Assembly (NCBI GenBank): GCA_001787455.1
Contig: MFXA01000062.1
Coordinates: 1-5,018, forward strand
Source: Candidatus Peregrinibacteria bacterium RIFCSPLOWO2_01_FULL_39_12
GTDB lineage: Bacteria > Patescibacteriota > Gracilibacteria > UBA1369 > LOWO2-01-FULL-3
DNA: 5,018 nt
Direction of reading: 5' to 3'
The position numbers and the translations under genes are program-made. The stretch's first letter is position 1; each line of letters starts with the position of its first letter. This document shows, one piece after another, positions 4,879-5,018 of this stretch. Below the pieces are notes generated by a model that was not told the origin of the DNA, searched no databases, and worked only from the letters and a program-made list of their open reading frames with translations.

Positions 4879-5018
4879 CTAATAAACCTTCTCTAAATAA
4901 CATTTCTCACAATAGACACGTAGCGAAGCGGAGTGTCCATTTATTTGATTAGACTTAACGCCGGTTTCCATCGTAGATCCGCACTTTGCACACGATCTTT
5001 CAAAAAGCCAAACATGAT
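4879..5018 (-). CDS. C-terminal end of a zinc-ribbon protein (partial)
   Basis: The 3' end of a minus-strand gene that enters from the right edge; 45 codons are visible, from the partial codon at the edge to TAG at 4879-4881. The peptide contains two cysteine pairs, SCAKCG and YCEKCYLEKVY, i.e. CxxC-x23-CxxC, which is a zinc-ribbon arrangement (cysteines encoded at 4990-4992, 4981-4983, 4909-4911 and 4900-4902). The reading frame is open to the edge. I do not recognise the family with certainty; a C-terminal ribbon of this CxxC...YCxxCY type recalls small zinc-ribbon proteins of candidate-phylum bacteria, from memory only. The linker between the cysteine pairs includes GHSASLRV, encoded by a palindrome (4915-4937), which may be an inserted repeat. 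The gene converges on the adenosine kinase gene, with only 7 bases between the two stop codons. Its function, start and full length lie outside the window. Confidence 0.62.
   Translation of the reverse strand, partial: HVWLFERSCAKCGSTMETGVKSNQINGHSASLRVYCEKCYLEKVY
4915..4937. repeat. Palindrome with GAA loop inside the zinc-ribbon gene
   Basis: GACAC (4915-4919) pairs with GTGTC (4933-4937). Inside, after three weak or mismatched positions, GC-GAA-GC (4923-4929) forms a mini-hairpin. The core GCGAAGCG is shared with the second palindrome upstream of the ligase (1115-1122). On the plus strand the structure lies 43 bases beyond the adenosine kinase stop and is followed by CATTTATTTGATT, so it may also act as a terminator for the SAHH-adenosine kinase transcript while encoding part of the convergent protein. 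Confidence 0.5.

Overview
The window reads as a compact, AT-rich bacterial chromosome segment. The best guess at the source is a candidate-phylum (Patescibacteria/CPR-type) bacterium. This rests on short intergenic gaps, plus-strand genes without Shine-Dalgarno motifs, a D-Ala-D-Ala-ligase-like ATP-grasp protein of uncertain substrate, a GtrA/glycosyltransferase fusion, and small palindromes scattered between and inside genes. That assignment is inference; the genes themselves are bacterial and use the standard code, with TAA or TAG stops in all five.

Layout, left to right: (1) A minus-strand ATP-grasp ligase of the D-Ala-D-Ala ligase superfamily (27-1061 from its ATG; an in-frame TTG lies 18 bases upstream). 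(2) A 190-base divergent intergenic region with two hairpins that have GAA loops, and a good sigma70-type promoter reading right. That promoter's predicted transcript starts at a second, AT-rich structure that can fold in two mutually exclusive ways in front of a GTG start. (3) A membrane fusion protein, GtrA domain first and then an ALG5-like family 2 glycosyltransferase (1273-2433), followed only 4 bases later by tRNA-Pro(GGG) with encoded CCA (2438-2515). A perfect 12-bp terminator-like hairpin follows the tRNA. (4) A two-gene unit: S-adenosylhomocysteine hydrolase (2637-3899) and an adenosine kinase resembling the mycobacterial AdoK type (3927-4871). It is preceded by a candidate promoter so close that the transcript would be almost leaderless. 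(5) A converging minus-strand gene entering from the right edge, of which only the last 45 codons are visible. It ends in a CxxC...CxxC zinc ribbon, and a palindrome is embedded in its coding sequence.

The SAHH/adenosine kinase pair makes a coherent pathway: SAHH splits the methylation by-product SAH into homocysteine and adenosine, and the kinase pulls the reversible reaction forward by turning adenosine into AMP. The GtrA-GT2 protein probably moves sugars through a polyprenyl-phosphate carrier for envelope glycans. The ATP-grasp ligase may also serve the envelope, but its substrate cannot be read from sequence. No transposase, CRISPR array or phage gene is present. The least explained material is the set of small palindromes, including the one inside the zinc-ribbon gene.
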